This document shows positions 25,797 through 33,641 of a stretch of 64,000 bases of DNA, in pieces. Source of the stretch: Bacteroidota bacterium (GTDB taxonomy: Bacteria; Bacteroidota; Bacteroidia; Flavobacteriales; Flavobacteriaceae); assembly GCA_021793375.1 (NCBI GenBank), contig JAJYSY010000002.1:1-64000 (forward strand), in the 5' to 3' direction. How positions within the stretch are numbered: the first letter of the stretch is position 1; each line of letters begins with the position of its first letter. The notes below the pieces were generated by a model. The model saw only the letters and a list, made by a program, of their open reading frames with translations, did not search any database and was not told the DNA's origin. The translations under genes and the position numbers were made by a program.

Positions 25797-25996
25797 AATG
25801 CAACTGGTTAAACTGATAGTGATTAACAATCCCAACTCAACAAAAGCTTTTTAAATGTACTTATTGACAAGAAGAGATTCGCATCGCTTATCATCTTTTA
25901 TTTTTTGTATAGAAACCACAATCGATGATAATTTTATTGGTTTCTTCTAAATTAGATAAGAAATACACAGAATAAAAAGGAGCCAATCATAGAACT
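25797..25996. other. AT-rich spacer between two pseudogenes, no feature recognised
   Basis: About 200 bases with stop codons in every frame I read. No gene, hairpin or promoter is convincing. It may be further decayed coding DNA, but nothing identifiable remains. Confidence 0.4.
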
Positions 25997-26880
25997 ATGA
26001 AAAAACTTTCGCTCTACTTCTATTCTCTTCACTAATTTCTTTCTCTGAAAACAAAAAATAAGATTGTAATTACATCACAGATTATTATCAATTAATTTAT
26101 AAAACAGACTTAGAATTTGAAACAGAAAATTATAAAAAAAGCTTAAATTATATCAAAATGTATTTAACTCCTGTGAAGCTAAAAATACATTTGAATATAA
26201 CGAAATACGCAAATTCACGGAAAGTTCAGCAATTTTAGAAAAGTTTGACATCACCTACAAATACGCAAAAAATAAATTTTAAATGGCGTCAAATTAAACA
26301 AATCTCAAAATAATAAGAACTTTGATGAATTTTCATCATCAAATTACGGAAAAAACTTATTACTGATTTTGAAAATAAAGTTGATTTTAAATTGCGAGAC
26401 GAATTGGTTGAGATGCGAAATGCTGATCAATTATATCGTAGCGAAAATAACAAAAAAAATTGGGCTAAACAGGACAGTATTGATAAACTACATGAAAAAC
26501 GACTAATCGAAATTTTTTAGAAAACTGGATACCCAACCGGCAATATTGTCGGATCAGTACTATGAATTATCCTAGAGATATTGAATTGTTTTTATTACAT
26601 ACAAAAGACAGTATTCGATTGAATTATTTCATTCCAAAAATTAAAGAATTTACAGTAAACGGAACAGCTCCACCAAGAGTATTGGATATTATGATTGATC
26701 AATATTATTCGTACAATGATAAACCACAAATTTATGGAACATATAAAAGACAAGACGGCGAATATGCCATAATTATTGATGATAAAAGAAGTCAGACAGT
26801 AATCGAATTTCAATAGGATTATCATCATTAAAACTAAAAGGAAAAAAGATAGTTTAAAGCAAATTAAACATGGATTTTAA
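25997..26880 (+). pseudogene. Heavily decayed DUF6624-like protein gene
   Basis: Stitching three frames together gives one continuous protein of about 290 residues. MKKLSLYFYSLH ends at a stop near 26033. DCNYITDYYQLIYKTDLEFE begins at 26062 in another frame. FNSCEAKNTFEYNEIRKFTE (26163 on) and ILNGVKLNKSQNNKNFDEF follow in further frames. RDELVEMRNADQLYR comes next, with a TAG at about 26518, then KTGYPTGNIVG, and then NYPRDIELFLLHTKDSIR to QIYGTYKRQDGEY. A last shift gives KQIKHGF and TAA at 26880. The DQLYR, YPTGNIVG, LLHTKDSIRLNYFIP and QIYGTY order resembles DUF6624. At least five frameshifts and one nonsense codon are seen; the 84-codon ORF at 26562-26816 is only a fragment. Confidence 0.75.
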
Positions 26881-27150
26881 GAGAAACATTTAATTATTCA
26901 AAAAACAAGTTTTTTAGATTTTTTCTTCATAATTCATAAACTCCTTTTCAAAATTATTAAAAATAAAGAATAAATTCTGCTGAAAGGATTTATATAAAAT
27001 CATTTCTCCAAAAATCTAATTATATTTCTCTCAATTCCATTATTTTATTTTTAATTTATTTTTACTTTCTTATAGATTTCCTTAACTTTATTCAAGTTTT
27101 GAATATAATTTTTATTTAAAACTCTCAGGGTAATCAAAAATCAAGAAGAA
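26881..27150. other. Intergenic AT-rich leader of the porin gene
   Basis: 270 bases of very AT-rich sequence without an ORF. A TTTTGAATATAA stretch near 27100 could belong to a promoter, but no full TAnnTTTG element stands at a proper distance from the porin start. Confidence 0.35.
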
Positions 27151-28344
27151 ATGACAAAGTTAATCTACAAAAAAATATTCTTTTTATTATTGTTTTTCTT
27201 CTCCTATTTCTTGATTTTTAGCCAAGAAAAACAAACAGAAATTGATTCTTCTGCCACGCCGATAATTCCTGTAAACAAGCCTGATTTTGCCAAAAATATC
27301 AATGTAGTTTTAGATATGAGATTTGATTTTTTAAATCACTTTGAAAATAAAACTGATCCGGAAGATTTTACAGAATTTAGAAACAGTATTGTAGCTTTAG
27401 GAATTTCAGGAAAAGTTCATGAACGCGTCAGTTTTACTTTTAGAAATAGATATAACAGAGAAACAGCTGTGCAATCTTTAGATATGCTGGGCGGTTCTAT
27501 TGAAATGGCTTATGTAGATGTTTCGCTCAGTCCAAAATTCAATCTGCAATTAGGAAAAATGTTTGCGTATTTTGGCGGATATGAATATGAGTTTAACCCT
27601 TTATATGTATTGGAATACAACGACATCCAAGACAATCTTTTAAATTATGTTACCGGATTGGGAGTTAAATATCAACTTTCTGATAAACATTCTTTTGGTT
27701 TTCAAGCTTTAAATTCCAGAACCATGACTTTTGAAGATTTATTTGAAGGAAATGTTTCTGAAAAAGTAAAAGAACCCAAATGGCCCTTAGCTTTGGTTGC
27801 CAATTGGGAAGGAAGTTTTTTTGATGGACTTTTTGAAACTAAATACAGTTTTAGCCGATTTAGAATAGCAAAAGGACACGCCACCACCACTGCTTTTACT
27901 TTGGGAAATAAATTTGAATACAAAAATTTTAAATTGATGTATGATTTTAATTATGATTATGAAGAACTGGACACCAAAGGAATTATCACTAATATCTCAG
28001 AGGAAGAAAATATTGCCAATGATGTAATATATATTGAACATTGGATAAGAAGTGAATATGATTTTTCAGAGCATTTCACTGGTTTGCTTACTTTGATGAC
28101 CAGCAATGCTTACACTAAAAATATTCCGCAAGAAAATAGCGGAACAAATAGAATTAGAACCAGCTACGGAGTTGTACCCACAATTTATTACAAACCTTTT
28201 AAAAATCTGAATTTACAGTTTTACGCTGCTTATATTGGCAGATTTTACAAATATTCCAATTTTGCTCACCAACAACTTGATGTTTCTGATTATACTACCG
28301 GAGAATTTAGATTAGGATTAATTGCTCCGCTTTTAATTTTATAA
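27151..28344 (+). CDS. Porin, Porin_O_P (phosphate-selective porin-like) family
   Basis: 397-residue outer-membrane barrel with a signal peptide (FFLLLFFFSYFLIFSQ). It begins with INVVLDMRFDFLNHFEN, then GISGKVHERVSFTFRNRYNR and LSPKFNLQLGKMFAYFGGYEYEFNP, the pattern of Porin_O_P proteins in Bacteroidota. It ends in a hydrophobic strand (TGEFRLGLIAPLLIL). The name comes from phosphate-selective OprP, but Bacteroidota members have not all been shown to be phosphate-specific. It is a single gene following the decayed patch, with no pho-type operator that I recognise. Confidence 0.8.
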   Translation: MTKLIYKKIFFLLLFFFSYFLIFSQEKQTEIDSSATPIIPVNKPDFAKNINVVLDMRFDFLNHFENKTDPEDFTEFRNSIVALGISGKVHERVSFTFRNRYNRETAVQSLDMLGGSIEMAYVDVSLSPKFNLQLGKMFAYFGGYEYEFNPLYVLEYNDIQDNLLNYVTGLGVKYQLSDKHSFGFQALNSRTMTFEDLFEGNVSEKVKEPKWPLALVANWEGSFFDGLFETKYSFSRFRIAKGHATTTAFTLGNKFEYKNFKLMYDFNYDYEELDTKGIITNISEEENIANDVIYIEHWIRSEYDFSEHFTGLLTLMTSNAYTKNIPQENSGTNRIRTSYGVVPTIYYKPFKNLNLQFYAAYIGRFYKYSNFAHQQLDVSDYTTGEFRLGLIAPLLIL

Positions 28345-28445
28345 AAAGATTATCTGCTAAATCATAAAATAATTATTTCTTTCTTGCTGAATTTTATTAA
28401 CTTCGAAAGCTAAATTCTCATAATCCTTAAACCTAAAACTCTCTT

Positions 28446-28769
28446 ATGGAAAAACTTCAATCTTACCTCAAAACCCTGAGAGTTGTTCTTATTTTCTTGA
28501 CAACCTGTGAGTTAATTTATTTCGGAATTGCCTTAAGCGCCAGCGATTTAAGAAAAAGTCTTGACGATCAATTTTATGCAGTTTTATTTTTAGCAGCTTT
28601 TCACCTGATTATGCTTTTTATCTTCTTATGGCTAAATTGGTATAAATTACCCATCAATACTAAAATGAGAACAAACAATTCTTTCTTACTGATTTTTTTG
28701 GGAATTTTAGGAATGTGGTTGTGGATGCCAAGCAGCGACGATATTGATGGTTTATCTAATTTCAAATAA
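28446..28769 (+). CDS. Small three-helix membrane protein, unknown function
   Basis: 107-residue protein with three predicted helices (LRVVLIFLTTCELIYFGIAL, FYAVLFLAAFHLIMLFIFLWL, NSFLLIFLGILGMWLWMPS). The loop before helix 2 is charged. No known domain was recognised. It lies 101 bases after the porin gene and 216 bases before the RIC gene, same strand, with separate promoters probable. The start at 28446 is the only ATG near the beginning of the hydrophobic part. Confidence 0.65.
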   Translation: MEKLQSYLKTLRVVLIFLTTCELIYFGIALSASDLRKSLDDQFYAVLFLAAFHLIMLFIFLWLNWYKLPINTKMRTNNSFLLIFLGILGMWLWMPSSDDIDGLSNFK

Positions 28770-28880
28770 AACAAACATAGCTTTTTTGTATTTCAAATTT
28801 TTATAAAAAAATATCCTCTTCTCCTCTTTCTTTATTTTTTTAAAATAAAAAAACACTGCATAAATCTCTTTTTATTTTTA

Positions 28881-28923
28881 TTAAGGACAAAATTGTCTTT
28901 AATTAGAAAAAAGTTTATATTTG
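28881..28923 (+). promoter_or_regulatory. Promoter with palindromic operator for the RIC gene
   Basis: Bases 28881-28902 form a 22-bp near-perfect palindrome: arms TTAAGGACAA and TTGTCTTTAA around two central bases, with one mismatched pair. Its TTG (28893-28895) is also the likely -33 element, 20 bases before the -7 element TATATTTG (28916-28923). A protein bound here would block the polymerase. The start codon is at 28986. The core GACAA-n2-TTGTC suggests a dimeric regulator, possibly of the Rrf2/NsrR kind, but the regulator is not in this window. Confidence 0.6.
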
Positions 28924-28985
28924 TACGGAATTCTTTTCGTTTAAAGACGAAAATTAAATTTTAAAAACATATAAAACTTGTTATT

Positions 28986-29729
28986 ATGGTTAGCACATCA
29001 AATACTCAAAGAAAAATTCAAGAATTTGTTGCTGATGATTATCGCACCGCTGAAGTGTTTTCTAAATATGGAATAGACTTTTGTTGTCGTGGAAATAGAA
29101 CTTTAGAAGAAGTAATTGCAAAAGAAAAAATAAACGGAGAAGATTTATTAAACGATCTTGCTAATGCTTCACAAGCATCTACTGCTCAAAATATTGATTA
29201 TAAATCTTGGCCTTTAGATTTATTGATGGATTATATCGAGAAAAAACACCACAGATATGTGGCAGAAAAGTCTCCTGTCATCAATTTTTATTTAGATAAA
29301 ATTGCCAGAGTTCACGGAGAAAGACATCCGGAATTATTTGAAATTAAAAAACTTTTTAAAGAATCTGCCGAAGACCTTTTAAGTCATATAAAAGAGGAAG
29401 AAAATATGTTTTTCCCTTATATCCGTGAGGTATTGGAAGCTAAGTCAACAGGAAATATTCCTAAAAAACCGGAAGGATATGAAAACATTGATAATCCGAT
29501 TGCAAAACTGATGGAAGAACATGATGATGAAGGCGTTAGACACAGAGAAATCGCTAAATTATCTAATAATTACACCATGCCTGAAGATGGGTGTAATACG
29601 TATAAAGTGGCTTTTAAAATGTTGAAAGATTTCCAAGATGATTTGCATTTACACATTCATTTGGAAAACAATATTTTATTTTTAGAAGCTAAAAAGCTTG
29701 CAGATTCCTTACCATCTACTGCAAACTAA
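28986..29729 (+). CDS. ric: Iron-sulfur cluster repair di-iron protein (RIC/ScdA/YtfE)
   Basis: Repairs iron-sulfur clusters damaged by nitric oxide or oxidants. The N-terminal DUF542 domain has the signature AEVFSKYGIDFCCRGNRTLEEV (two adjacent Cys). The hemerythrin-like domain has the di-iron ligands in EKKHHRYV, ARVHGERHPEL, HIKEEENMFFP, MEEHDDEG and HLHIHLENNILF. The length (247 aa) is normal for the family. A strong promoter with a palindromic operator candidate lies upstream and a hairpin terminator downstream, so it is a single-gene regulated unit. Confidence 0.93.
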   Translation: MVSTSNTQRKIQEFVADDYRTAEVFSKYGIDFCCRGNRTLEEVIAKEKINGEDLLNDLANASQASTAQNIDYKSWPLDLLMDYIEKKHHRYVAEKSPVINFYLDKIARVHGERHPELFEIKKLFKESAEDLLSHIKEEENMFFPYIREVLEAKSTGNIPKKPEGYENIDNPIAKLMEEHDDEGVRHREIAKLSNNYTMPEDGCNTYKVAFKMLKDFQDDLHLHIHLENNILFLEAKKLADSLPSTAN

Positions 29730-29759
29730 TTTTATATTTTTTGTTTTTATAGTTTGTTG

Positions 29760-29792
29760 AACTGCGCAATTCTGTATGGGAATTGCGCAGTT
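29760..29792 (+). terminator. Rho-independent terminator of the RIC gene
   Basis: A perfect 13-bp stem (29760-29772 with 29780-29792) and a 7-base loop are followed by T7. It is very strong and GC-rich for this genome. The convergent gene ends 8 bases on at 29800; in that direction there is no T-run, so the hairpin mainly serves the plus strand. Confidence 0.85.
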
Positions 29793-29799
29793 TTTTTAT

Positions 29800-31233
29800 T
29801 TATTCTTTATAGCCAAAAAGCTTTTGTTTTTTAATCTGCTTAGCTACATTTTCCGGGAGTTTTTCTTCCCAACCTGTTTCATTATTTTCTATCATTCTCA
29901 ATACTTCTCGAGAGAAAATATCTAAATATTCTGGGGCGTAATCTTCAATGTCAACAAATTTTCCATAGTGCTGAAAATATTTATATAAATCTTGCATTTG
30001 CTCCGGAACTTCAACATTTTCACTGGTGGTTATTTCTCCAGTTTCTTGATTTTTAAATGGATAAAGATAAACTTTTAGGTTTTCGGTAAATAGTTTTCCA
30101 AAAGCTTCTAAAGTTCCACCGATTAAATCTTCATAATAATGTTCATCAAAAATATAAATCAAGTTATCCACCCCCATTGCTAAAGCTTTTTTCTCATTGC
30201 TGTAGCGTTCTAAGTATTCTACTAATTTATAATATTCTTTAAAAGTTGAGATCATTACTTTTTGTCCCATTGCTCCTAAAAGATTTGCTCTATGTAGAAA
30301 ATCTTCATCACTCACTGCTCCATACGCACTCAAATTAGACAAAGTAATTTCAAAAATACTGATAGTGTCTTCTTTTTTGATTTTATTTTCCTCTAAAAAT
30401 AACGCTAAGGATTTTTCATAAATATCCATATTTACTTTTGTAACCGGACGGAAACTTCCTCTTAAAGCCAATACATTTTTACTATAAAGTTCATCAGAAA
30501 TCAATAAGTTATGTCCGTCAGGATCAAACATTACTGCTTCTGTCATTCCATTTTTTATCAGCTCTAAACTCATCAGTCGGTTATCGACATTTTCAAAACA
30601 AGGTCCTGAAAAATTGATGGTATCAATTTCTAATAAATCTTTATCTATATGATCATAAAGATGTCTCAGCAAACTTTTGGGGGCGTCATAATGATAATAA
30701 GCGTAGTAAATTAAATTTACCCCAAGTGTTCCCAATGTGTTTTGCTGATAAAGTGCTTTATTTTCATGAAAACGAACGTGCATAGTTATTTCACTATAAT
30801 CTTCATCGGGTTTAGTTTGATATCGAATTCCTACCCAACCATGACCTTGAAATTTTTTAGCATAATCTATGGTTGCAACAGTGTTGGCAAAACAGAAAAA
30901 TAACTTATCCGGATTTTTTTTGCGATCCACGCGTTTTTCTATTAAATCCAGCTCATGAGAAAGCATTTTTCGCAAACGAGATTCTGTCACATAACGTCCA
31001 TCATCTTCTGCGCCATATATGGCATCACTAAAATCTTTTCCGTAAGCACTCATCGCTTTTGCAATGGTGCGTGAGGCTCCTCCGGCGGCAAAAAAGTTTC
31101 TAACTGTTTCTTGTCCTGCTCCGATTTCAGAAAAAGTTCCAAAAATACTTTTGTTGAGATTTATGCGTAATGCCTTGCTTTCTGTTGAAGGGATATCTTC
31201 ATAAACTCTATCCCCCATTATTGTTATTGACAT
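29800..31233 (-). CDS. Conserved soluble protein of unknown function (about 480 aa)
   Basis: 477-residue cytoplasmic-looking protein without a signal peptide or membrane helix. Prominent blocks are IFGTFSEIGAGQETVRNFFAAGGASRTIAKAMSAYGKDFSDAIYG near the N-terminus, FFCFANTVATIDYAKKFQGHGWVGIRYQ, NTLGTLGVNLIYYAYY, MTEAVMFDPDGHNLLISDELY and LRGSFRPVTKVNMDI. I recall close relatives in Bacteroidota and Proteobacteria under inconsistent names, among them 'nicotinic acid mononucleotide adenyltransferase' and 'TonB-dependent receptor'. Neither fits the visible sequence: there is no nucleotidyltransferase HxGH motif and no barrel. I assign no function. It is divergent from the metallo-hydrolase gene. 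Confidence 0.7.
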   Translation of the reverse strand: MSITIMGDRVYEDIPSTESKALRINLNKSIFGTFSEIGAGQETVRNFFAAGGASRTIAKAMSAYGKDFSDAIYGAEDDGRYVTESRLRKMLSHELDLIEKRVDRKKNPDKLFFCFANTVATIDYAKKFQGHGWVGIRYQTKPDEDYSEITMHVRFHENKALYQQNTLGTLGVNLIYYAYYHYDAPKSLLRHLYDHIDKDLLEIDTINFSGPCFENVDNRLMSLELIKNGMTEAVMFDPDGHNLLISDELYSKNVLALRGSFRPVTKVNMDIYEKSLALFLEENKIKKEDTISIFEITLSNLSAYGAVSDEDFLHRANLLGAMGQKVMISTFKEYYKLVEYLERYSNEKKALAMGVDNLIYIFDEHYYEDLIGGTLEAFGKLFTENLKVYLYPFKNQETGEITTSENVEVPEQMQDLYKYFQHYGKFVDIEDYAPEYLDIFSREVLRMIENNETGWEEKLPENVAKQIKKQKLFGYKE

Positions 31234-31269
31234 ATTTTACTGTTTTATATTAAATACTGCTTTAACTGT

Positions 31270-31277
31270 CAAATATA
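31270..31277 (-). promoter_or_regulatory. Predicted -7 element for the 29800-31233 gene
   Basis: The minus strand reads TATATTTG, a full match, 36 bases from the start codon, within a 100-base divergent intergenic region. Confidence 0.5.
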
Positions 31278-31308
31278 AAGATAAGCGATGAAACCGAAAA
31301 AATAGTTT

Positions 31309-31316
31309 TACATTTG
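31309..31316 (+). promoter_or_regulatory. Predicted -7 element for the metallo-hydrolase gene
   Basis: TACATTTG matches TAnnTTTG and lies 17 bases before the GTG start at 31334, implying a leader of only about 10 bases. Confidence 0.5.
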
Positions 31317-31333
31317 TAACAAAAGAATAAAAT

Positions 31334-32095
31334 GTGAAAGTTACATTTTTAGGTACAGGTACTTCTCAAGGAATTCCGATGATTGGATGTCAACATCCGG
31401 TATGTTTAAGCAATGATCAAAAAGACAAGCGTTTACGATCTTCTGCTATGATAGAATTCAATAATTCTCGATATATTATTGATTGTGGTCCGGATTTTAG
31501 ACAACAAATGTTAGCTAATAACGTGGAAAGTATCGACGGAATTTTATTTACGCATGAACACACTGACCATATGATTGGTTTGGATGACATCAGACCTTTT
31601 TATTTTCAGCAAGGAAATATTCCACTTTATGCAGAACCAAGAGTGATTAAAGCTTTAGAAAAAAGATTTGATTATATTTTCAGCACCAAAAATAAATATC
31701 CGGGAATCCCTTCTGTAGATGTTTTCCCTGTTTCTGAAAAACCTTTTTTTCTCAATGATTTAGAAGTTATTCCAATTCGTGTTTTTCATGGAAAACTCCC
31801 TATTTATGGTTATCGTTTTAGAGATTTCACATATATCACCGATGCTAAAACAGTTCCGGATGCAGAAATAGAAAAAATTAAAGGCACCAAAGTTTTAGTT
31901 ATCAATGCGTTGAGAATAAGTCATCATCATACTCATTTTAATTTAGCGGAAGCTTTAAATTTTATAAAAAAAGTAAACCCCGAAAAAGCTTATTTTACAC
32001 ATATCAGTCATCTTTTAGGCTTTCACGAAGAAGTAGAAAAGAAATTGCCTGAAAATGTATTTTTAGCTTATGATAATTTAAAAATAACTATTTAA
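31334..32095 (+). CDS. MBL-fold metallo-hydrolase (PhnP-like)
   Basis: 253-residue metallo-beta-lactamase-fold enzyme of the PhnP-like group (phosphodiesterase-type). Seen are the opening VTFLGTGTSQGIPMIGCQHPVC, whose Cys may bind structural zinc in PhnP, RSSAMIEFNNSRYIIDCGPDFR, the metal motif THEHTDHMIGLDD, and later histidines in ISHHHTHFN and THISHLLGFH. The start codon is GTG: the overlapping ATG reads straight into TGA. The next gene starts within the stop codon. Confidence 0.85.
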   Translation: MKVTFLGTGTSQGIPMIGCQHPVCLSNDQKDKRLRSSAMIEFNNSRYIIDCGPDFRQQMLANNVESIDGILFTHEHTDHMIGLDDIRPFYFQQGNIPLYAEPRVIKALEKRFDYIFSTKNKYPGIPSVDVFPVSEKPFFLNDLEVIPIRVFHGKLPIYGYRFRDFTYITDAKTVPDAEIEKIKGTKVLVINALRISHHHTHFNLAEALNFIKKVNPEKAYFTHISHLLGFHEEVEKKLPENVFLAYDNLKITI

Positions 32096-32595
32096 TGAAA
32101 ACAAAAATATTTTTATACCTCTTTGTATTTGCTTTAGTTTCTTTGATTTTTCAATACATGAATTACAAAAGTTATTCTGAAGCCAAAGAAAATGAAGTTG
32201 CTGTTTTAAAAGCAGAAATAAATGATCTTGAAGTGGAAAATGCAATGAATTTAAAAGCTGCTAAAGAAGGAGAAGATCGAGGTTTTACTTTAAAAACAAA
32301 CACTAAAGCAAGAGAGTATTTTGAAGACATGCAAATTGATGTGGATTCTATTGCCGATGAAATTGAAGCCAAAATAATTGCTAAAAATCACTCAGAAGAA
32401 GATAATTCTTTGGTTCCTTACGCCGGAATCACCGGAACTATGAAAATCAACAGAATAGAAATTCTGAATCATCGCTGGGTTTTAGCAGAATTTACTGATG
32501 GAACTTATTGGGGAGAAGCTATTATTGCTTATTTCTTAGATGAAGACAACAATTTGGAATTTGATACTATTGATGGTTTTTTATATAGTGAATAA
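32095..32595 (+). CDS. Single-helix membrane protein of unknown function
   Basis: 166-residue protein with one N-terminal helix (IFLYLFVFALVSLIFQYMNY), a coiled-coil segment (SEAKENEVAVLKAEINDLEVE, about residues 28-50) and a small C-terminal alpha/beta domain (GTMKINRIEILNHRWVLAEFTDGTYWGEAIIAYFLD). Its ATG overlaps the stop of the metallo-hydrolase gene by one base, so the two are coupled. I recall similar genes in this position in Flavobacteriia but know no function. Confidence 0.7.
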   Translation: MKTKIFLYLFVFALVSLIFQYMNYKSYSEAKENEVAVLKAEINDLEVENAMNLKAAKEGEDRGFTLKTNTKAREYFEDMQIDVDSIADEIEAKIIAKNHSEEDNSLVPYAGITGTMKINRIEILNHRWVLAEFTDGTYWGEAIIAYFLDEDNNLEFDTIDGFLYSE

Positions 32596-32615
32596 TTTTT
32601 TCACTATATAAAAAA
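32577..32615. terminator. Bidirectional terminator
   Basis: A perfect 16-bp AT-rich stem (32577-32592 with 32600-32615) has T6 at one base and A6 at the other, with a 7-base loop, so it can end transcripts in both directions. It serves the convergent genes ending at 32595 and 32638; the stop codon of the first lies in the loop. Confidence 0.75.
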
Positions 32616-32637
32616 CCTTTTTCTAAAAATAACAGTT

Positions 32638-33288
32638 TTATTCTGCTAACCATTTCTTGATTTCCATAAAGTTTTCCGGACTCACACCATGACCTACCGG
32701 AAATTCAGAATATTTTACTTTTATAGCTAAATTTTCTAAAAACGGTTTGGTTTTTCTATCCCATTCCACCGGAACCACCTCATCTAAATAACCATGAGAA
32801 CTGTAAACTTTTAAATTGGAAAAATCTCCTTTTTCAAAGTTTTCTTTTAATAACGGCTGATGGATATATCCGCTCATTGCCACTACTCTACTTACTTTTT
32901 CAGGATAAGACAAAGCCACTGCATAACTTAAAATTGCTCCTTGACTAAATCCAAATAAAATAATATTATCCGGATCTGCATGATAATTTTCAATCACTTC
33001 GTCAATAAATTCAGCAATAGTATCTCTTGAAGCTACTGCTTGTTCATCATTGGTGAATTTTTTATTTCCCGGTTCATAAGTAATAGCATACCAAGCATTT
33101 CCGTAAGGCTGCATAGGAATGGGAGCTTTTGCTGAAACAATTAAATATTTTTCATCCAACTGCGGAGAAAAAGAGAATAAATCATTTTCATTACTTCCAT
33201 ATCCATGAAGCATTATAATTGTAGGAGCTTTTTCTTTTAAAGAAGAAGCTCTTAAAACATGTTCTAAACAAAGGTTTTTTGTGGTCAT
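32638..33288 (-). CDS. Alpha/beta hydrolase (phospholipase/carboxylesterase family)
   Basis: 216-residue cytoplasmic esterase of the Abhydrolase_2 family. The oxyanion region is IIMLHGYGSNENDLF, the nucleophile elbow ILFGFSQGAILSYA, and the acid and histidine appear in SSHGYLDEVVP and FPVGHGVSPENF. The length is normal. Substrates are short acyl esters or lysophospholipids in the family; here unknown. It overlaps the DUF4870-like gene by four bases (ATGA) and ends the four-gene operon starting with the vWA gene. Confidence 0.9.
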   Translation of the reverse strand: MTTKNLCLEHVLRASSLKEKAPTIIMLHGYGSNENDLFSFSPQLDEKYLIVSAKAPIPMQPYGNAWYAITYEPGNKKFTNDEQAVASRDTIAEFIDEVIENYHADPDNIILFGFSQGAILSYAVALSYPEKVSRVVAMSGYIHQPLLKENFEKGDFSNLKVYSSHGYLDEVVPVEWDRKTKPFLENLAIKVKYSEFPVGHGVSPENFMEIKKWLAE

Positions 33289-33641
33289 TTTATCAATCTT
33301 TTAAACCATTTTTGAAATAAGTTTCCAAATATAGGTAAATAGGTCAAATTTCCTTGTATAGCTGCAATAAAGCCAAAACCCCATAAAACAATAAAAAACA
33401 ACCAAAACGGAGTAATAATAAATAAAATATCAATGCCATTTTGCAAAGCGATTTCGCTTATTCCTGACAATAGTATTCCCAATAATATAAACAGCAAATT
33501 CAAACCCAATGCTTGTCGAATATGAAAAATAGCAAATTCATTTTTATCTTCTTGATTCATACTCCAAGCAATCAGCGTTCCCACCAATGTTAAATAAGCA
33601 ACAGTAGCGGTGTTTTTTCCTTTTTTAATTTGCTCGTTCAT
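33285..33641 (-). CDS. DUF4870/Tic20-like small membrane protein
   Basis: 118-residue protein with three helices: NTATVAYLTLVGTLIAWSMN, NLLFILLGILLSGISEIAL and IDILFIITPFWLFFIVLWGFGF. Between the first two lies EDKNEFAIFHIRQALGLN. The 'FA.FH.RQ' segment followed by a hydrophobic core is the feature of DUF4870 and Tic20-like proteins. Function unknown. It overlaps the preceding gene by one base and the following one by four, so it is firmly in the operon. Confidence 0.75.
   Translation of the reverse strand: MNEQIKKGKNTATVAYLTLVGTLIAWSMNQEDKNEFAIFHIRQALGLNLLFILLGILLSGISEIALQNGIDILFIITPFWLFFIVLWGFGFIAAIQGNLTYLPIFGNLFQKWFKRLIK

Noticed and set aside
26562-26816. 84-codon ORF as an independent gene
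   Set aside because: It continues the reading of flanking segments in other frames (YPTGNIVG before it, KQIKHGF after it), so it is only a fragment of the larger pseudogene.
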